Shown here piece by piece: positions 5,643 to 6,741 of a stretch of DNA of 6,741 nucleotides; the first letter of the stretch is position 1; the number at the start of each line of letters is the position of its first letter. Under the pieces are notes generated by a model, which worked only from the letters and a program-made list of their open reading frames with translations, ran no database searches and had not been told where the DNA came from. Origin of the DNA: Chloroflexota bacterium (lineage in GTDB: Bacteria > Chloroflexota > Anaerolineae > Anaerolineales > UBA4823); the NCBI GenBank assembly GCA_012798185.1, contig JAAZNS010000156.1:1-6741 (forward strand). Reading direction: 5' to 3'. The translations under genes and the position numbers were made by a program.

Positions 5643-6741
5643 ATGGAAACCACTTCACCTTCGTTTGCCCAAAGGATTATCCAGGGACGCTGGATTGGAA
5701 AAATATTTTTAATCCTGGTTTGCCTGTTAGCCATATGGGGAATTGGTTCAAAAGCTGTCCAATCGCCATCACTTTTTTATCAACAAATTATCAATGGAAT
5801 ACAGCTTGGTTTTGTATATGCTTTGATCGCTCTGGGATATACCATGGTTTATGGTATTGTTAAATTAATTAACTTTGCCCATGGCGATGTTTTCATGGTG
5901 GGAGCATTTGTGAGTTATTTTGCAGTAGCAAAATTCTCGCTTCACATGTGGCCTTCAGCAATTTTCCCTAATATATCCATTGTTGTATCAGTTGTTTTAG
6001 GAACAATTACAGTCGTTATTCTCTCGATGGTGGTTTGCGCTCTATTAGCCGTTACAATCGAGAAGATTGCCTACAAACCCCTCCGTAATGCCCCCCGAAT
6101 TTCAGCGTTAATCACTGCAATTGGGGTATCTTTCTTTTTAGAATATTTTGGCGCATTAGATTTTGTTTTTACCCCAAATTTTATTACCTATAAACGTCCA
6201 TTCGATATTTCGATCTGGTATCTCAAAGATGGATTTCATAAACTTGAGTCTGGATCTGCTGCCCCGGATGGCAGTATCATCTTTTCGAATATATTAATCA
6301 TCATTATCTTAACTTCTTTGTTATTAGTTTTGGGATTAAATTTCATAGTGATGCGCACAAAAATTGGCAAAGCTATGCGCGCCTCATCTTATGATAAACC
6401 AACTTCGCGCCTTATGGGAATTAACGTCGATGGTGTAATTTCAATTACATTCGCTATCGGCGCTGCTCTGGCTGGCGCTGGTGGAATTTTATACGCGACA
6501 GCTTATCCCTCAATTTTCTTTTGGATGGGTATAACTCCAGGTCTAAAAGCCTTTATCGCCGCAGTTTTAGGAGGAATCGGCAGTATACCTGGGGCATTTG
6601 TTGGCGCATTGATCATGGGCCAGGCTGAAGTTCTCAGTGCCGGCTATATTTCCACACCAATGCGGGATGCCATTGCTTTTACCATATTGATCCTGGTTCT
6701 GCTAATCCGCCCCACGGGTATCTTCGGTGAACCAGAACGTG
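5643..6741 (+). CDS. livH: Branched-chain amino acid-type ABC transporter permease, LivH-like (partial at right edge)
   Basis: This is an inner-membrane permease subunit (BPD_transp_2 family) that would pair with LivM and the LivG/LivF ATPases to import the ligand bound by the upstream lipoprotein. I translated it by hand: 366 codons from ATG 5643, open to the edge. Family marks are the N-terminal block NGIQLGFVYALIALGYTMVYG with INFAHGD (51-82), IEKIAYKPLR (139-148), the cytoplasmic coupling segment ending LMGINVDGVIS (257-267), and the ending LLIRPTGIFGEPE (353-365), which normally lies just before the C-terminus, so only a few residues are likely missing. It is longer than E. coli LivH (about 308): it has an extra N-terminal hydrophobic segment (about 19-36) and a polar insert at about 183-213 between membrane helices. 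The ribosome site is weak (GGA, 7 nt upstream), unlike that of livK. LivM is the alternative, but the motifs and gene order favour LivH. Confidence 0.9.
   Translation, partial: METTSPSFAQRIIQGRWIGKIFLILVCLLAIWGIGSKAVQSPSLFYQQIINGIQLGFVYALIALGYTMVYGIVKLINFAHGDVFMVGAFVSYFAVAKFSLHMWPSAIFPNISIVVSVVLGTITVVILSMVVCALLAVTIEKIAYKPLRNAPRISALITAIGVSFFLEYFGALDFVFTPNFITYKRPFDISIWYLKDGFHKLESGSAAPDGSIIFSNILIIIILTSLLLVLGLNFIVMRTKIGKAMRASSYDKPTSRLMGINVDGVISITFAIGAALAGAGGILYATAYPSIFFWMGITPGLKAFIAAVLGGIGSIPGAFVGALIMGQAEVLSAGYISTPMRDAIAFTILILVLLIRPTGIFGEPER

Noticed and set aside
5600..5863. 87-codon plus-strand ORF overlapping the livH start
   Set aside because: It is another reading frame of livH and the hairpin; its product has no recognisable pattern, while the livH frame carries clear permease motifs.

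Overview
The window looks like chromosomal DNA of a bacterium, most likely a member of the Chloroflexota (Anaerolineae-like). This is an inference from three things: a lipoprotein solute-binding protein whose Cys is followed by an Ala/Pro/Glu-rich linker, a short GyrB without the proteobacterial insert, and a Hanks-type Ser/Thr kinase beside gyrB. No rRNA, tRNA, mobile element, CRISPR array or phage gene is visible.

Layout. Two gene groups diverge from an AT-rich region at about 4001-4337. On the minus strand, read right to left, are: a 332-residue multi-pass membrane protein of unknown function (3002-4000); gyrB, the ATPase subunit of DNA gyrase (1037-2956, GTG start behind a perfect AGGAGG); and a Ser/Thr protein kinase (from 1009, running off the left edge with its C-terminal part missing). 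The gaps are 45 and 27 nt, so co-transcription is plausible, although a good -10 box lies just before the kinase start and the kinase may also be expressed separately.

On the plus strand are the first two genes of a branched-chain amino-acid type (LIV/HAAT) ABC importer: a lipoprotein solute-binding protein (4338-5570) and a LivH-like permease (5643 to the right edge, missing at most a short C-terminal tail). A strong hairpin (5593-5619) lies between them and could let the binding protein be made in excess over the permease. The second permease (LivM) and the ATPases (LivG, LivF) would be expected just beyond the right edge. The binding protein captures the ligand outside the membrane and hands it to the permease pair; the exact substrate cannot be read from the sequence.

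I found no convincing undescribed system. The points most worth a second look are: an in-frame, near-perfect 15-nt tandem repeat encoding the lipoprotein linker; a perfect Shine-Dalgarno sequence in the livK leader with no standard start codon behind it; a possible leaderless promoter for the kinase; the single in-frame stop separating GyrB from the kinase; and the unrecognised membrane protein upstream of gyrB.
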